The notes below the pieces were generated by a model that was given only the letters and a program-made list of their open reading frames with translations, was not told where the DNA came from and searched no databases. Both the position numbers and the translations under genes were made by a program. 64,000 bases of DNA from the NCBI GenBank assembly GCA_944470555.2, contig OX104127.1, positions 52,690,934 to 52,754,933 of the forward strand, in the 5' to 3' direction. Position 1 is the first letter of the stretch. Each line of letters begins with the position of its first letter. This DNA is from Heterobilharzia americana. Lineage: Eukaryota; Platyhelminthes; Trematoda; Strigeidida; Schistosomatidae. Positions 35,165 to 46,254 of the stretch are shown one piece after another.

Positions 35165-35593
35165 CATTACCATGTACTGAAATACTTGCAATTCTCCGTC
35201 GTTTTATCGGATCGAAGTATTCGACGTCTGTTGGCATATGGGCTCCTTCTTTGATGTCTCGATATTGTCTGAATGTTAATTATGGTAATTTGGTTGGTCG
35301 TGACTAGCAAAAATATCCAGAGAGAGCGTTTCGTCCTGTTTGGGACTCGTCGGCTGGATGTACCTGCAACCCGATCAGTGATGTTTTTCCCACTGAGACT
35401 CAGACCTCTTATCCATCGCTTCAAACGCCAAGACGTAGCGTAATGGATAACACCTTGGCGATGGATAAGAGGTCCGAGTTTCAGTAAGAAAAACATCACT
35501 GACCGGGTTGCAGGTACATCCAGCCGACGAGTCCTAAATAAAATGAAGTGCGTGTCCTAAATTCCTCTGCCAGTGACAGTTAAACCAAATTAC
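35165..35593. mobile_element. H1 SINE inverted dimer with near-perfect palindromic centre
   Basis: A minus-strand unit (35165 to about 35436) and a plus-strand unit (about 35437-35593) meet head to head. The centre contains exact complementary blocks such as CTCTTATCCATCGC and its complement. Both hammerheads carry the same core change, CCGACGA instead of CTGACGA (minus 35353-35347; plus 35524-35530), which should abolish activity. The plus copy also has GAAG for GAAA. A possible nine-base target-site duplication, AATAATCAT, lies at 35156-35164 and 35594-35602. Confidence 0.72.
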
Positions 35594-35829
35594 AATAATC
35601 ATATTCGTTTTTTTGTTTGCATGAAATACTTCAAGCCATGTTGGTAGGGTTTATATTTCTTTTGTGGCGCTAAACATAATTTACTTTTCCAAATCACGTA
35701 CGTAAGTAATAGTTCCTTACTCAAAGTAAACCTATCTAGTAGCGAATTGAAAAACAAAGAAACAGAAAAAAGGTTCTTACTGGAAAAAATTGAAACGAAA
35801 GGAAAATTAACAAAATAAGATAGACATAC

Positions 35830-36009
35830 TGATCGAAAACATCCCCTAAAATTTGTTTGATTCATTGGGACTGGGAAAATTTGCATTATAGCTTGTTGTG
35901 AAGTATTCAGTAGATTGATCCCCAAGTGCATGCTTTTCACACTGAGTGATCCACCTTGAATAGGAAAGGTGAATTTTACTGGGAATTGATTATCTATTGT
36001 TAGCAATAG
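35830..36009 (-). CDS. alpha-neurexin-like gene, exon encoding the C-terminal half of LNS2
   Basis: The acceptor CATTGCAG precedes 36009 and the donor GTATGT follows 35830. The exon is 180 bases, exactly 60 codons, in phase 0 at both ends. It begins LLLTIDNQFPVKFTF and ends NQTNFRGCFRS. The F-x-G-C motif is the conserved C-terminal cysteine region of laminin-G domains; its partner cysteine would be the SLMQNC cysteine in the next exon. Because both ends are phase 0, skipping this exon would keep the frame but remove the end of LNS2. The adjoining 5.3 kb intron contains an H1 SINE dimer, a P4 locus and a P2 copy. Confidence 0.87.
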
Positions 36010-37529
36010 CTGCAATGAAACAAAAAAGTTAGCATATAAATACCCATACCTAGAGTATATCAGGTTAGAGAAATTATGGTGTTAAGCTGAAGAAATAAGC
36101 AATCTTTACAGGTAAGAAACTCTGCTTGACCTGATCAACAGGGCAAAACAGCAACTCTAGGAAACTGAGAGATTTGAAACCGTATCTTCTAGTGTTTCTG
36201 TTAGGGACTTTACCATCGGGCTATTCAAATTAGGATTGGTCCCCTATAAAACTTGTTTCGATAAAATGATTGGCCACTCCAGGGTCATCACTTTTATGTT
36301 TAGCACCAAGGACAAGACAATCTGGAAATAGTTAATCTCCCATGACCAACCATTGGATACCTACATCCATTTAAAATCCATATTTTATAATTACTAAAGT
36401 GATGTGTCAGATTTTTACTTTAAATAGCAAGATACAGTGACCAAGACAATTTTAGGCATATTGGAAGCTTCATAGTTGGTGGATTGCAATAACATAAGCA
36501 ACACAAAACCTTCTTCAGTGTACAACATCACGAAAGAGTGGTTATAATCTATACAGTGATCAAAATTCTTTGAAGTTATGAGCAGCTGAACACTCTTTGC
36601 ATCTTTCCGAACAGTTTATCCCCTCAGTGTTTCCAGCTGCCAAAAGGGATCACTATTTTTACAAGTGCAATTCAGTTCTTTTTTTTTAGAAACACTGGTT
36701 ATTCAAACACTTATAATGTGACAGAATACAACGACTAATCTGTTCTTTTTGAAAAAAGATAAGGTAACAATAATCTTACTAAGGCATTCTGAAAATGACT
36801 TCACATGAACAAGTTGGTTATCTGAATGAGTGACTAACAAGGCAAATATTTTTCAATGTTTCTTTATACTAATATACAAAGTTCACATCTTTTCTGTTGC
36901 ATACAAAGAACGATCCAATCCACTAACTAGAATAAACCTCATGCTTTTTTAGTTTTGTAAATTTCAGTTACCATATCTACAAAACTGTGTGCCTTCTCTA
37001 AGATATGGTGTTTCCATTTAGGAATTAAGAATTTAAACTGCCTACTTATCTGTAGATGTCAAAAAGAAACTGAAGATAAATGAAGACATTGTCATATAGA
37101 ACAGAATTTCTTTCCTCACTGCCAATAATTTGACTAAAACAGACACCAGAAAATAATCAGATATGTGGGCATATATTTACATTGCATACAGTTACTCTAT
37201 CCACTAGCTAATACCATAACTGAAACTAAGAATAACGAACTTTTTCACTGTCCACGAAGTTTGACAGAAGGATTTTTAAACTGACTTATCTTCTTATCAG
37301 TCAAATGTAACGCACAACATTAATGTTCTATGCATTAAGCAAGATAGTCATCTGGAGCATATTTTACAGTTGTTCATTGACATTTTAGCAAAACTACAAA
37401 CCAAAGATGGAGATGACCATAATTTTCAAACTACGTTATATGACCTTGCGTCAATATTGACCAGTTTTCAATTCACCTGCATTTAGATAATTGTAGTAAT
37501 TCAATTTCAAGGTTTTTGAGGATTGATTA

Positions 37530-38105
37530 ATTTCAAGTTGATATTCATCATGGACTGAAATCAGTTGGAAGAACATTGGTGAGTTAGAAGCAGCACACAG
37601 CTGTTTCCTCTTAGTATGGGACTACTTAGCAGTGCGTAATATGACCCTACTCCATAGGGATCAAACCCATGACCTTCGGGTTCTGCAACCAATACGTCAC
37701 CACTAAACCACTGAGTCGAAATCCAGTGGTCTGTATTTCCTACCACCGTCATTTCACGATGTATAGCTCGATCTACACCCAGTGCCGTCGTTCAGTAACT
37801 GTTCAACTTGGTTGGCTCCACTGATCGTGACTTCTCACTGAAACTTTAAGAATCACCACTCGAATCTAGTCACCAAGGATCACACGGCCGAAGTACAAAG
37901 TATGGACAACTGGACTCTGACCCAGCGTCTCAGTGGTAATGTGCTGGTCACAGAACCTGAAGGTCCTGAGTTTGACCCGCGGTGGGGTTATCGGTGCTTC
38001 CTGCTGGGTAATCCAATAGTGAGACGAAACAAATGTGTAGTGCTCCCAGGTTTCCAATGTTCCTCCAACTAGTGGCAGTCCATGACGAATACCAAACTGA
38101 AATTG
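37530..38105. mobile_element. H2 SINE inverted pair
   Basis: A minus unit (about 37536-37855) and a plus unit (about 37880-38105) diverge from a shared centre. Both tRNA-like heads are visible (GGGTTTGATCCC-type B box in the minus unit). Both hammerheads have broken cores (CTAAGTA and CTGGGTA) but retain GAAAC. Confidence 0.6.
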
Positions 38106-38329
38106 TAACTGTATTCAAAATTTTGCAATGTTGCATGCCTGTAGTCTGTCTCTTAATGTTTCTGAATATAGAACCAAGAAAAATGAAGCCTGTTATGGAA
38201 GAATTGTTCCCATCAAAGAGCTCACTTCTCGGTTGTATACCTACAAGCATACTCATGAACATATAGCAAAGTGTCACTAAGTTTTACACATGAATGTCTG
38301 TACCACGCGAGGCTACTTGCTGTCTAGTA

Positions 38330-38545
38330 CCCGTTCTTGAATGTACACCTTCAAGAACAACTTCCTCAGACAGAAGCATTTCTTCACTGTGACTATATAC
38401 TTTCTTTTAGAGGTCGAAGCTCACATTTGGCAGTGCTGATGGTGTTGTCTTCTCTAAGCTGGATGGTTCGACCGTTCATTGTCATTCTAGACAACATCAT
38501 CAGCACGAACCTCTATCTGATGTTGTCCAGCATTGCAATGAATGC
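38330..38545 (-). repeat. P1-like 3'-end fragment
   Basis: On the minus strand CTGATGATGTTGTCTAGAAT (from 38503) is followed by GTCGAACCATCCAGC, as in the P1 3' end. A second copy of CAACATCAG-type sequence lies at 38517-38527. There is no open reading frame. Confidence 0.45.
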
Positions 38546-38922
38546 TACAGCATTAAATCATTCAGATTAGTTACACATATTCTCCTTCATCTCAAACTTT
38601 AATAATTTCTCTCTGCCTTATTAGTTTCGACACTTTCACTAGATAAATTGGAACAGTTCACTTTGTAGACTTGTCGTCTTCTGAATATGAAGAAAGTTCT
38701 GGGAAGACTTTAAGTATGAGAATAAATTTCTGCATGTTAGTTATTTGCTTCAGTAAATGCCTACCATCTCATCAGGCATATGAATAATATGCATAATATT
38801 AGTTCCTGTGTTCTCTCCACTTTTAGTAATGGTCGTATTCAGCATTAGATAGTATATGAGCGTACGGAATAGGATAGTGAAATTTTATTAGTAGTAAATT
38901 AACTCACTGAAATAGAACTTAC

Positions 38923-39149
38923 GTCATTTTGTTTTATCATCAGTAAAAGCCTGTGCCATTTAGTATCGGCGCATGTGTCATAATCTGATATACAATAGAT
39001 GAAACGTTTAGTATCTACATTGTTCAGATAGGAACTTGTCAACGTGAAATGATTAGACAATTTGACAACCAATGTTCCATTTAATAAAAAACCTTGCATA
39101 TAAAAATCAACTGTCTTCTTCATTTGAGGCTTCCACATGTTAGTAAGTT
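38923..39149 (-). CDS. alpha-neurexin-like gene, exon encoding the middle of LNS2
   Basis: The acceptor CCAACAG precedes 39149 and the donor GTAAGT follows 38923. The exon is 227 bases: two bases completing a split codon plus 75 codons, ending in phase 0. The product includes WKPQMKKTVDFYMQG, GTLVVKLSNHFTL and the laminin-G hallmark WHRLLLMIKQND, which corresponds to the D-x-x-W-H-x-V strand of LNS domains. The next exon starts LLLTIDNQ, so the strand continues directly across the intron. Two cysteines (YCISDYDTC) lie before the W-H motif; these are not a usual feature of LNS2 and may form a local disulfide. The 5.4 kb upstream intron holds P2 and P4 retroelement pieces and an H1 SINE dimer. 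Confidence 0.85.
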
Positions 39150-39876
39150 CTGTTGGAACATAACAAAGAAGAATATTTACTATAATATAAACATGTATTA
39201 GATAATAAACAAAGTTTATCTAAAATAAGAGAAACATTAGGCACATATTCTTCAGTGGAAATGTTCTCTAGTATAATTGTGTATCAAAGAATATTTTTTC
39301 TCCATAGAGGGAGTACAGGGTTAGGGTTATTTTCATTATTTTTTGACGAGACCAAACAACTGGTTTCTTGTGTTCAAAAGAAATATGCTCAGGAAAAGCT
39401 TTGAACTTTGAAAATGAAAAATGAAATTTTTAAAAATTCCTCCAACTATAAAGCATGTAAGTGAAAATTTCCAATAACATATGATTTTTCTAACTCATCG
39501 GTCATAAATCTTGTATTTCTTTATAGCTCTCAGAAGACCTCTTTAAAAAGTGAACATACTCAACAATGAATAAAACGATTTAACTAACTCTCCCACCTTG
39601 TTGTTAAGTTATGGGATAAATTTCACAAATACTTTGTGAGCACTCCTTTTTAGCCTGCTTTCATTGTCGTATGCGTTATTATCGACAGAGGAGAATGGCT
39701 GTACGACCTATCTCAGCGCAGAGACTGCTAAAAAAGTTACGAAATATCATAATGTCGACATATTACCTGAAACACTATCAATACTTTTGTAAACTTCAGG
39801 ATAAAAACTTGACCTGATAGAGTTGAATAAGTTGAGCATTGAGTAAATAGATCACAAATGAAATATATTCTTAAGA

Positions 39877-40284
39877 ATAGTAATGATGAGTAGTGTCTAG
39901 CAGTGGAATCCAGGACGCCCCTTTCGTCCCATTTGGAACTCATCGGCTAGATGTATCTGCCTCCTAGCTAGTGATGTTGTTCCCAACGAGATTCGTGGAT
40001 AGGTGGTGTGGTGGATAAAGCTCTCTCATTTGAAGCCATCGCTGTCGAGTCCGAATCCCGGTGGGAACAACATCACTCAGTGGGAGCCGGCAGGCACATC
40101 CACCTGACGAGTCCCAAATAGGACGAAGTGAGCATCCTGGATTCCACTGCTAGCCACTACCTATCATTACTATACATACTTAAAACACGGAAATTATCGA
40201 GGCACCCGAACTGGAGCCCATATGCCAACAGAGACTGATCAATTTGGTTCAGTCAACGACGGTGTAGTACGAGCAATAACACTT
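39877..40284. mobile_element. H1 SINE inverted dimer
   Basis: Minus unit about 39877-40000 and plus unit about 40005-40284. The minus hammerhead has CCGATGA (39946-39940) with the U4C change but otherwise good stems and a GTC cleavage triplet. The plus hammerhead has CTGACGA but GAAG and a mismatch at the base of stem I. The plus unit retains the tRNA-like head and the 3' tail ending CAATAACAC. The dimer is flanked by TATTCTTAAGA at 39866-39876 and 40285-40295, an 11-base apparent target-site duplication. Confidence 0.75.
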
Positions 40285-40293
40285 TATTCTTAA

Positions 40294-40626
40294 GATCCTT
40301 TTGAAGTAAGAAAGATTAATTTCTGATGTTTCGAGACTTCATGGACATTGCTTCTTCAGTGAATAAAATTTGTACAAGTTACACAATTTTTAAACAGTAA
40401 ATGGTGACGGATCAGATCACACTGTCGATATATGATAATCATAAGAACATAAATGTCTGTTATGCTGGTCAGGAATGGTATTTATGTTCACATTATTATC
40501 ACAAATAGACAGTGTGATCTGATCCGTCACCATTTACTATTTAAATAGGTTTTATTCACTGAAGAAGCGATCTCCATGAAGTCGTGAAACGTCAGAAATT
40601 AATTTTTCTTACTTCATCAGGATCCT
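40294..40626. repeat. Foldback (inverted-repeat) element
   Basis: The left arm (40294-40426) and right arm (40508-40626) are inverted copies of each other with a loop of about 80 bases. The arms begin GATCCT and meet at GATCACACTGTC. Each arm includes CTGAAGA and GAAAC (right arm 40559-40565 and 40586-40590; left arm on the minus strand 40359-40353 and 40332-40328). There is no ORF. It sits between an H1 SINE dimer and a P2 fragment. Confidence 0.75.
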
Positions 40627-40627
40627 G

Positions 40628-41233
40628 CATGGTTGTCGAGGGGAGAATGTAAATCAATTAACAGTTCAATTCATGAACATTTGGTCAACTCTTGACATAA
40701 ACCTAAACCACAATCTTCCTTCAATGTCATTTATCGTGTCAGATGGAACAGTTCAAAAGGAGTACACCCTCGACAGTTGTGCACAACGGAGGCACTGGCA
40801 ATTCATCAATTCAAGACTGATCTCTGAGTGCAAAACAAGTATGTTCAATCTCTCATCTTACCATCGTCTTAACACTCATTTTTTCAATTTCATTATAATT
40901 AATTACTACATTATGAACCTTGTCTCATTCTTCACCTTCTTTACACCTATCCATCCATCACGTGGACACTCAATATTTGCGTTTCTTATCCAACAACAAT
41001 TTCCACCTTGTCAAACTCCTCACCTTCCTCGATATTTCTACTGTCTCAGATTATTACGCAACTACTTTGCATTGTTGATTCTGTTTCTCGTAGCACTTGG
41101 TTGGTGATGTAATTATATCCCATTGTTTTATAATAGACTGTTATATGTTTATGATATATACAAATCCGACTGTACAGCTTTAGAAAATGGTACTGTCGAG
41201 TAAGGATGTTTTCTTCGCTGAATTGTCTCTTCT
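40628..41233 (+). mobile_element. Penelope-like element P2, 3' fragment
   Basis: It begins inside the endonuclease domain. The plus-strand frame SSIHEHLVNS is followed by LRQLCTTEALAIHQFK and the complete 3' tail ending GAATTGTCTCTTCTC. It is joined directly to the foldback element on its left, and the two may have inserted together, since CTTAAGA occurs at 40289-40295 and 41234-41240. The tail lacks the substitutions specific to the other two P2 copies. Confidence 0.75.
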
Positions 41234-41240
41234 CTTAAGA

Positions 41241-42924
41241 ATATATTTCAACCACTATCATGACTGACAAGTTACCGGGCCTAATGACTTTACATTTTCT
41301 CAACACAGAAGAAAATCAGATACAGGTTATGCTGGCGCATGAAGGACCTCTAATAATGGTTATAGAATGATGTCATATTCCATATATCTCATTTAATTAT
41401 GAACTTTTTATGCATCTCTAATTATTACACGATAATACGTGTACCATCAGTTTACACTAATAACAGGTTTCCTCTTTAGCAAAACAAGATTGACAGATTT
41501 TGTTAAACAGACTAATTATCTTCCCTGTGACTAACACAAAAAGGTAATCTATGCGTTGAAAAATGCATAAAAGTAACAGAAGTTTGCCATATATATTGAT
41601 TTGGCACCAAATTTTATAAAAAAATATTTTCTGTTTAGTAGAAATAAAGGTGGATATCAATGAAGAAACATTAGAACATTTCGAGAAGTTTCAGAATTCT
41701 CAACATGCATTAAATTAGACAGATACTTGAAGTGGCAAAAATTGTATCATTGTTATTTTACCAGAACTGCATATTTTTTGGGGAAAAAAATATAAGTCCT
41801 ATTATTTAATTCTAGGGTCTTTGAACTAAATACTTTGTATCCTAAATCGCTTTTTCCCAGTTGATATATTTTCTTCCATTTTCTTCAATTACAATCTGAA
41901 TTCACGTTTTATTCATATTTGTTTCTAGAAACTGTTTGGCGCAATGAAAATAAGCAGAGGTAAAAAAATATTGATCAAGGTATCATTGATAATACTACAT
42001 CGGGTTTTGATTTTCTTTAGCCTGCTCAAAATAAAAACTATTTCAGACTAGATCTTTCTTATCATCCATAATATCTCATATGGTAAGTTAACTTCCTCTT
42101 TAAATTATTGTCTTAATGTGAACATTGGTTCAAGATAAATCTGTCATCATCACTACAGAGATCAACATAAGACGGGGAATGACTGCGTAGTCGTCCAACT
42201 TGCTAAACTGTATTATCAGCACTTCAGGTAACAAGAAAACAAAATGGAAGATGGAGAAGGAAAGGAAATAGGTCATAAAAAGCAGAAAGTAGTAACGGAG
42301 AGGAGGAGCACCACTGACATCGATTCTGAGCCATATAATACAGTCTCCAACCACTGTTTTCTCTTATCTCGTGCACACAAACCCGCTAATATGCATCACT
42401 CTACAAGGCTGAAACGAACAGTCAAGGACTACATGCACTGATGCCACCTTTTAGTCTGGCCAGGTATACGTAACACTAAAGGGTTTGGTGATTATCGGTT
42501 AGGCTGCTTTCTCTGAGGCTACTGCAAGAGGACTTCTCGCCTTTTTTGAAGACTTGGATAATCAGTAGTTAAGACCGACCACAGGGGTTCATATTTCACT
42601 CTCATCCACTAGTGAACGCTTCCGTTACCTCGACCAAAAAAACAACTGTCCTATTATACTTAAGGAGCTAGTCCGTCTAGCCCAGCTGCACTATCTCGTT
42701 TCAAGTTACCTACCATTTTCTCGACATGTGAAAGTGTTGGTGGGCCAATCTCAATGTTTCATTCAGAAGTCAACTAAATAGTGGTCATCACAATAGTAAC
42801 TGGAGGAGAGTTGAACTGTCCCCCGAAGTCTTTTGCCTATCATTCCACTGGTCTCCCCTGTGAATGAATCACAGACTGGTAGCTTTTGACAGACTTTATT
42901 CCGAGTGTACCATACCCGTTAAAC
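41241..42924. other. Intron, unassigned
   Basis: AT-rich. 42240-42440 has a charged ORF without a domain. 42440-42900 is more G+C-rich and may be an old repeat. Confidence 0.4.
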
Positions 42925-43110
42925 AAAAAGTGGCTTTTGTGACCTAGTCATCTGATAGGAACTCTTTGACATTTGAAGCGATCGGTCCTAGGTTAGAGTG
43001 AAAGAGAAAACAACATTTCTCACTGGGAGGCGGGTGTATCCGGTTGACGAATCCCTAGTCAGACGAAATCCACTTACTTGATTTCGATGTTAGCAACTAC
43101 GCATCATCAA
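42925..43110 (+). mobile_element. H1 SINE, old single copy
   Basis: A plus-strand unit with a recognisable tRNA-like head, the AACAACATTTCTCACTGGGA linker and a decayed hammerhead (TTGACGA instead of CTGACGA; GAAA kept). The stem I partner is eroded. Confidence 0.55.
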
Positions 43111-43189
43111 CTTTTGTTATATATTTTTCAAATTAAATAAGATTATCTGCTTGTTCTATAATGTTTCGAACAGTATTTATTGTTCATAT

Positions 43190-43560
43190 CCATGTTAAAC
43201 CAAGATCCAGTCAAGAATCTCTCCCTTCACAGCTACAACTTAGTTTTAATACTAAAGCTTCGTCCCATCCTATTACATGATTATGTGTGATTGCATGGAT
43301 CATATTGGATGAGCCTCCTTCTAGATTCCTGACCTTTTCATTCTAGATTTGGTCAAGTTTAAACACCTTCCTATTCTAGTTTACCCTGGTCAACACCATT
43401 GATCTATGGACTTGATTTTAAAGTTCTTTCATGGAATTCACTAAATTATGTTAATTTATCCAGTTTTCTTCTTTAGCTCACAAAGCTTCTTTCTTATTCA
43501 GTTTGTAAGTTTGAAAACTACCCTAAGCTCAACTAATTTGAGAAGCTTTCCAAAACTTTT
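43190..43560 (-). mobile_element. P4-like Penelope-like element, nuclease C-terminal fragment
   Basis: The minus strand has NEKVRNLEGGSSNMIHAI followed by THNHVIGWDEALVL. This resembles the S-x-x-x-x-H-x-x-x-N-H-x-x-x-W-D-x-A block of PLE nucleases. Stops break the rest. The link to the P4 locus at 33 kb is by layout rather than close similarity. Confidence 0.5.
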
Positions 43561-43859
43561 CTAGGTATTTCCTTCATGCAGTATCACTATAAAGGTTTTA
43601 AAATTTTACTTCTTAGTGTTGCCGTTGTTAGTATGTATACAACATATATCTGCATTACTCATTTCTATTCTCCAGTTTCTTGTACATATCTGAATAGTTT
43701 TATTTTGGTAGTTTTTAAGTATCAAGGTGTCTATTTTGTGTTGTATTTCCTATCATAAATTTTCTGTTTTACTGCTTAGATATTTCAGTTTCTCATTTAA
43801 AAATTCCACTGATTCTGTTTCGAATTGCAGATATGAGATGATCTAAAAGTTTAGGTATC

Positions 43860-44145
43860 AATTCGAATGCAAAGGTTTCCTCTAGACATTCATGTTTCAG
43901 CGAACATTTTGTCTTCCTTTCTTTTCTGTAGTCAAGTGGAGCTGATTCTTCCTATCCACCACCTTATGATTTTATTAGTACACCAGATTCCACAATCAAG
44001 TGAACAGAATACTGATAATCGTTTGCTTGGAGTGAAAATATGCTTGAATTCTGAAGTCTTTCAGTTTCAAGAAAAATTCTACAAGAAACAAGAAGGAGTT
44101 ACTATGAAATCATTAGTATTTCGCTTCAAAATACATTGAAAATCA
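43860..44145 (+). mobile_element. P4-like Penelope-like element, RT fragment
   Basis: A plus-strand frame (43867-44139) ends LLGVKICLNSEVFQFQEKF, YKKQEGVTM, which is the strand and G-V-x-M of RT motif B. It diverges where G-S-P-x-S-P is expected. As at 33 kb it lies to the right of a minus-strand nuclease fragment. Confidence 0.58.
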
Positions 44146-44542
44146 TTGTTGCTTCACTTCACATCGTTGCTGCGTTGTTAACCTAAATTTACTTCGGTGA
44201 GAGCTACTCGCTAAGGTACAAGTAACTACATCTATTACCCGCTGGTGACCACTCAGCAACCTTTATCAAGTTAGAAGGCTAATGAAGACGTAATAACCGA
44301 CTTCTTTTTATCGTCAGCATCATTCAAAATTTTCTACTAAACAAGCAGCATGTGACTGATTTCCTAAGGAAATGATATACTTTCATAAGCACTTTTTATT
44401 TACTCATAATTATCAACAACCATCAACAAAAAACATGATTTATCTATCCTATCTACTTGACTACTATTCATTCAATATAAATGAACCAGTCTACTACTAA
44501 GCCTTTTACAGTTTCATTAGATAATAGTAAATAGGAACCTAC

Positions 44543-44674
44543 CGAAACTGAACATCATTTGATTCTGATCTCGTGTTCTGAATTCTAAATAAATATTTTC
44601 ATTGTATCCCATTGTATCAAAATGAAATGTGGCATTAGTCTGCCCGTTTAAATTCAGTATGCTGTGAGAATCTT
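44543..44674 (-). CDS. alpha-neurexin-like gene, exon encoding the start of LNS2
   Basis: This is the most upstream exon I can place in the neurexin-like gene. The acceptor is TTTCAG just above 44674 and the donor is GTAGGT below 44543. It reads two bases of a split codon, 43 codons and one base of the next split codon. The product contains ILNLNGQTNATFHFD followed by IYLEFRTRDQNQMMFSF. This fits the first strands of a laminin-G fold, where family members have a hydrophobic strand and then an F-R-T motif. The leftover G joins AA of the next exon to give Glu, so the frame continues without a break. The preceding exon (EGF-A or LNS1 in other neurexins) must end with one extra base; I did not find it in the 19 kb to the right. 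Neurexins are presynaptic adhesion proteins, and this part would be extracellular. Confidence 0.78.
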
Positions 44675-45017
44675 CTGAAATTAACAAATAGAAGACAAAG
44701 CAAATGAAAGTGTATACAGAATATTACCGAGGCTGTTATTTTTAAAAACGAGATAAAATTTAATTGTATCTTTAGATACATTGGTTTTCATATTATTCAT
44801 ATACGGAATTAAACCTAGAAAGTCGTTTGTAAACTCCGTGACACATGGTGAATTTAGAGCAACGATATTTCGCACGCATAAATAAAGCTTGAAACTAATA
44901 AAATTCCACAGAGCTGAACCTTGTGGAGGCCTTTAAAATTTGAAGCGTTGTCAATGAAGTTGTTGAAGCAACAGAACGTTCAACAAACTGATAAATTAGG
45001 GCAAAATACTGGATGTA

Positions 45018-45565
45018 TTGATCATCACGAACTAATAACAGTTGGAGAACCATTGAAAGCATCGTAGCACTGGAGGGTTTTTCTTACTAGTATGGAATCA
45101 CTCAGCTGCTGGGTCACAGTCACAGTTGTTTACATTTTCTTATTCTCTCAATGCATGATATAAATCTCTTAAAACCTCCAAATCTGCTTAATGTTCAGTG
45201 CTCATCAGTAACATGCTTCTAGATGAGATTCCCTGAAGTTCTAACCAGGAGTTGTAAAGAGTGCCACAATGCAAGTCAGACTGGAGGGGAAATGCTCAGC
45301 GATGGTATTATACGAAAGTCGCTGTATGTCATGTCATGACAGATGAAGGGAAATGCTCACGGTTGGGTTCCAACCCAGTAGTTAAGTTGTAATGTGCTCG
45401 CAGTAAAACCTGAGGTCCTGGATTCGATAGCGGACGAGAGTTTGGGTGCCCATCCCCAAGGTATATCCTTGTGGGATGAAACAACTGTTGGGTGCTCCTA
45501 CGTTTTCAATGTTTTTTCAAGTTCTGTCAGTCCGTTATGAGTGCCATCTTGAAATCAATAAATCA
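45018..45565. mobile_element. H2 SINE inverted pair, partly deleted
   Basis: A short minus tail and hammerhead (45018-45115, core interrupted by an insertion) is followed by a plus unit (about 45200-45565) with a 5' region, a tRNA-like head and a decayed hammerhead that keeps GAAAC. It overlaps no exon. Confidence 0.52.
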
Positions 45566-46254
45566 GACAAAATTCCAAATTTATGTTATTTTCAGGCCAA
45601 GAACATAACTAAAAATTTGTAAGGCAATACGAAAAATGATTAGCTTTTTCACAATGTTTCACCTTGTCGATGTAATGTAAAAATTAGTCGGGCTTGGTGA
45701 GCATTAAGTTGATGCTATTTATGACGGTATCCGAGATAACGATCATTTGACAAGCTGGTGTTATTTATAGTAGGATGACTGGGGGAGGTCACTGTGAAAC
45801 GAACCAGACTTCATGACAATCATATCTTCGTCTTAATTCAAGAAATTTTTAAGTGTCGTATTAATTTCAAGTACTTTGGTTTGGATTTTAAACAGTTTGG
45901 ATCCTCTTAGCACCATCACGAAAAAGACAATATAACAAAACTGAATGGGAATTTTTAAATATTTAATGATGCCTGTACTATTTTTATCATTATTATGCTT
46001 AGCCGAATTGGTTAGTTGCTATCACCATGTAGGTAGCTTTAACAGACCCCATGGCATTGACTCAAGTTTTATTCTCATTTCCTTGTTGGTGGCTGAAGGT
46101 GGAATACACCAAGAACGTTCTGTCCTGAGTAGGATGCATTTGCTCAACCCACCTGCATCTCAGTGATTCAAAATTTTTCTAAGTAAACTACTACTAACCA
46201 CTTATCACTTCAAACACAAGAGTGATATCTTCTATGCAAGTGATACTAAAAAGT

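Noticed and set aside
44681..44875. Minus-strand ORF just above the first neurexin exon
   Set aside because: It lies directly upstream of a good acceptor site, so it is intron, and has no domain motif.
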